Assembly (NCBI GenBank): GCA_947462175.1
Contig: CANHOE010000022.1
Coordinates: forward strand, 1 to 15,068
Source: Burkholderiales bacterium
Lineage (GTDB): Bacteria > Pseudomonadota > Gammaproteobacteria > Burkholderiales > Burkholderiaceae_C
Direction of reading: 5' to 3'
Length of the DNA: 15,068 nucleotides
The notes beneath the pieces were generated by a model. The model did no database searches and was not told the DNA's origin. It saw nothing but the letters and a program-made list of their open reading frames with translations. The position numbers and the translations under genes were made by a program. Of this stretch, positions 14,398 through 15,068 are shown piece after piece (the stretch's first letter is position 1; each line of letters starts with the position of its first letter).

Positions 14398-15068
14398 ATG
14401 GCCCACGCCCACACGCACGCTGATGCCGCCTACCTGAGTGCCAAGCGCAGCGCCTATCAGTTCGTGACCACACAGAACTGGGCCGATGCCGCGCATGGCC
14501 TCAGCCGACTGTCGAACGATCACCGCTTCGCCGCGAGCGATTGGTTGTCGCTGGCGATTGCCAACGTGCATGCGGGTGCGCTGTCCGCCGCGACGGATGC
14601 AGCGCGGCGCGCCCTGGCTCACGACCCGCTCCATCTGCGCGCACTCCAAGTGCTGACCATCTCGCTGCTGGAACAGCACCGTTGGCATGAAGCGGCCGAA
14701 ATCTTCGATCAGCAAAGAGACAACGCCGAGGCACAGGCCTCGTTCGACTTCCTGGTCAACCAGGGCACCACGATGTGGCATCTGAAGCGCCATCACGATG
14801 CACTCGACGCATTCCTGCGGGCCATGGCGATCGACGTCTCCGCTGCCAGCCTTCACCTGCGACTTGGCCTGGTGCTCAAGGACATGAAGGATTACGACGC
14901 AGCGGCCGAGAGCTTCCTGACCACACTGGCACTGCAGCCGACCCGGTTGTCGGCACGCCTGATGGCAATCCACATGCGCCAGTACGCCTGCGACTGGCGC
15001 GACTTCGATGCCTCCTGCGTCGAAGCGATCCACGCCATGCAAGAGCTCAAGCATCGAGATGCCGATGC
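14398..15068 (+). CDS. TPR-repeat protein, probable SPINDLY/OGT-type glycosyltransferase (partial, N-terminal part)
   Basis: The frame is open to the window edge, giving about 223 residues without a stop. GAGGA 7 nt before the ATG supports the start. Helix-pair repeats with TPR-like spacing are visible: NWADAAHGLSRL, HRWHEAAEIFDQ, KRHHDALDAFLRAMAID and KDYDAAAESFLTTLALQP. Near residue 200 comes RQYACDWRDFDA, a C-D-W motif that commonly marks the junction between the TPRs and the glycosyltransferase family 41 region in bacterial SPINDLY-like proteins. The catalytic part lies outside the window, so the enzymatic call is inference from this motif and from position beside flagellin genes. If correct, it would transfer a sugar to Ser/Thr of flagellin. 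Otherwise it is a plain TPR scaffold. Confidence 0.75.
   Translation, partial: MAHAHTHADAAYLSAKRSAYQFVTTQNWADAAHGLSRLSNDHRFAASDWLSLAIANVHAGALSAATDAARRALAHDPLHLRALQVLTISLLEQHRWHEAAEIFDQQRDNAEAQASFDFLVNQGTTMWHLKRHHDALDAFLRAMAIDVSAASLHLRLGLVLKDMKDYDAAAESFLTTLALQPTRLSARLMAIHMRQYACDWRDFDASCVEAIHAMQELKHRDAD

Noticed and set aside
13982..14473. N-terminal extension of flagellin 2
   Set aside because: The flagellin family starts at MALTINTN with a strong AAGGAG just before it; the extension is Arg/Ser-rich and unlike flagellin.

Overview
The window looks like a high-GC betaproteobacterial chromosome, most likely order Burkholderiales. This is judged from codon usage, the fliE<>fliFGHIJK arrangement, and a YcgR-type PilZ gene attached to the filament chaperones; the genus cannot be fixed from the sequence. 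Nearly all of it is one flagellar locus holding both middle (basal body/export) and late (filament) genes. Apart from fliE and a partial gene at the right edge, every gene is on the minus strand.

Layout from left to right. 1-310 has no convincing gene; it is a hairpin-rich intergenic repeat downstream of fliK. 311-7206 (minus) is a tightly packed fliF-fliG-fliH-fliI-fliJ-fliK operon: MS ring, rotor switch, export ATPase complex and hook-length ruler. fliE (MS ring-rod junction) is divergent on plus at 7422-7745. A small unrecognised minus-strand gene follows (7772-8026), then the late module on minus: ycgR (c-di-GMP motility brake), fliT, fliS, fliD, and two tandem flagellin genes of identical length (398 aa each). 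On plus from 14398 to the window end is the N-terminal part of a TPR protein resembling SPINDLY/O-GlcNAc-transferase-type glycosyltransferases, a candidate flagellin-modifying enzyme.

Regulation. Four minus-strand sites share TCAAGT followed, after a spacer of 11-12 nt from the end of the 8-nt -35 block, by a CGA-containing -10 resembling the sigma-28 (FliA) consensus TAAAGTTT-N11-GCCGATAA. They lie upstream of flagellin gene 2, fliD, fliS and the small unknown gene. The one before fliS has a perfect GCCGATAA. This predicts that the small unknown gene is a late flagellar gene, and it is the most promising unexplained item here. A clear intrinsic terminator separates the two flagellin genes. 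The downstream flagellin gene has no matching site, so the paralogs may be controlled differently.

How it works together: FliF/FliE/FliG build the base and rotor; FliH/FliI/FliJ energise export and FliK sets hook length. FliS and FliT chaperone flagellin and cap, FliD caps the filament built from the two flagellins, and YcgR slows the motor when c-di-GMP is high. The divergent TPR protein may glycosylate the filament. No CRISPR array, rRNA, tRNA or transposase was seen.
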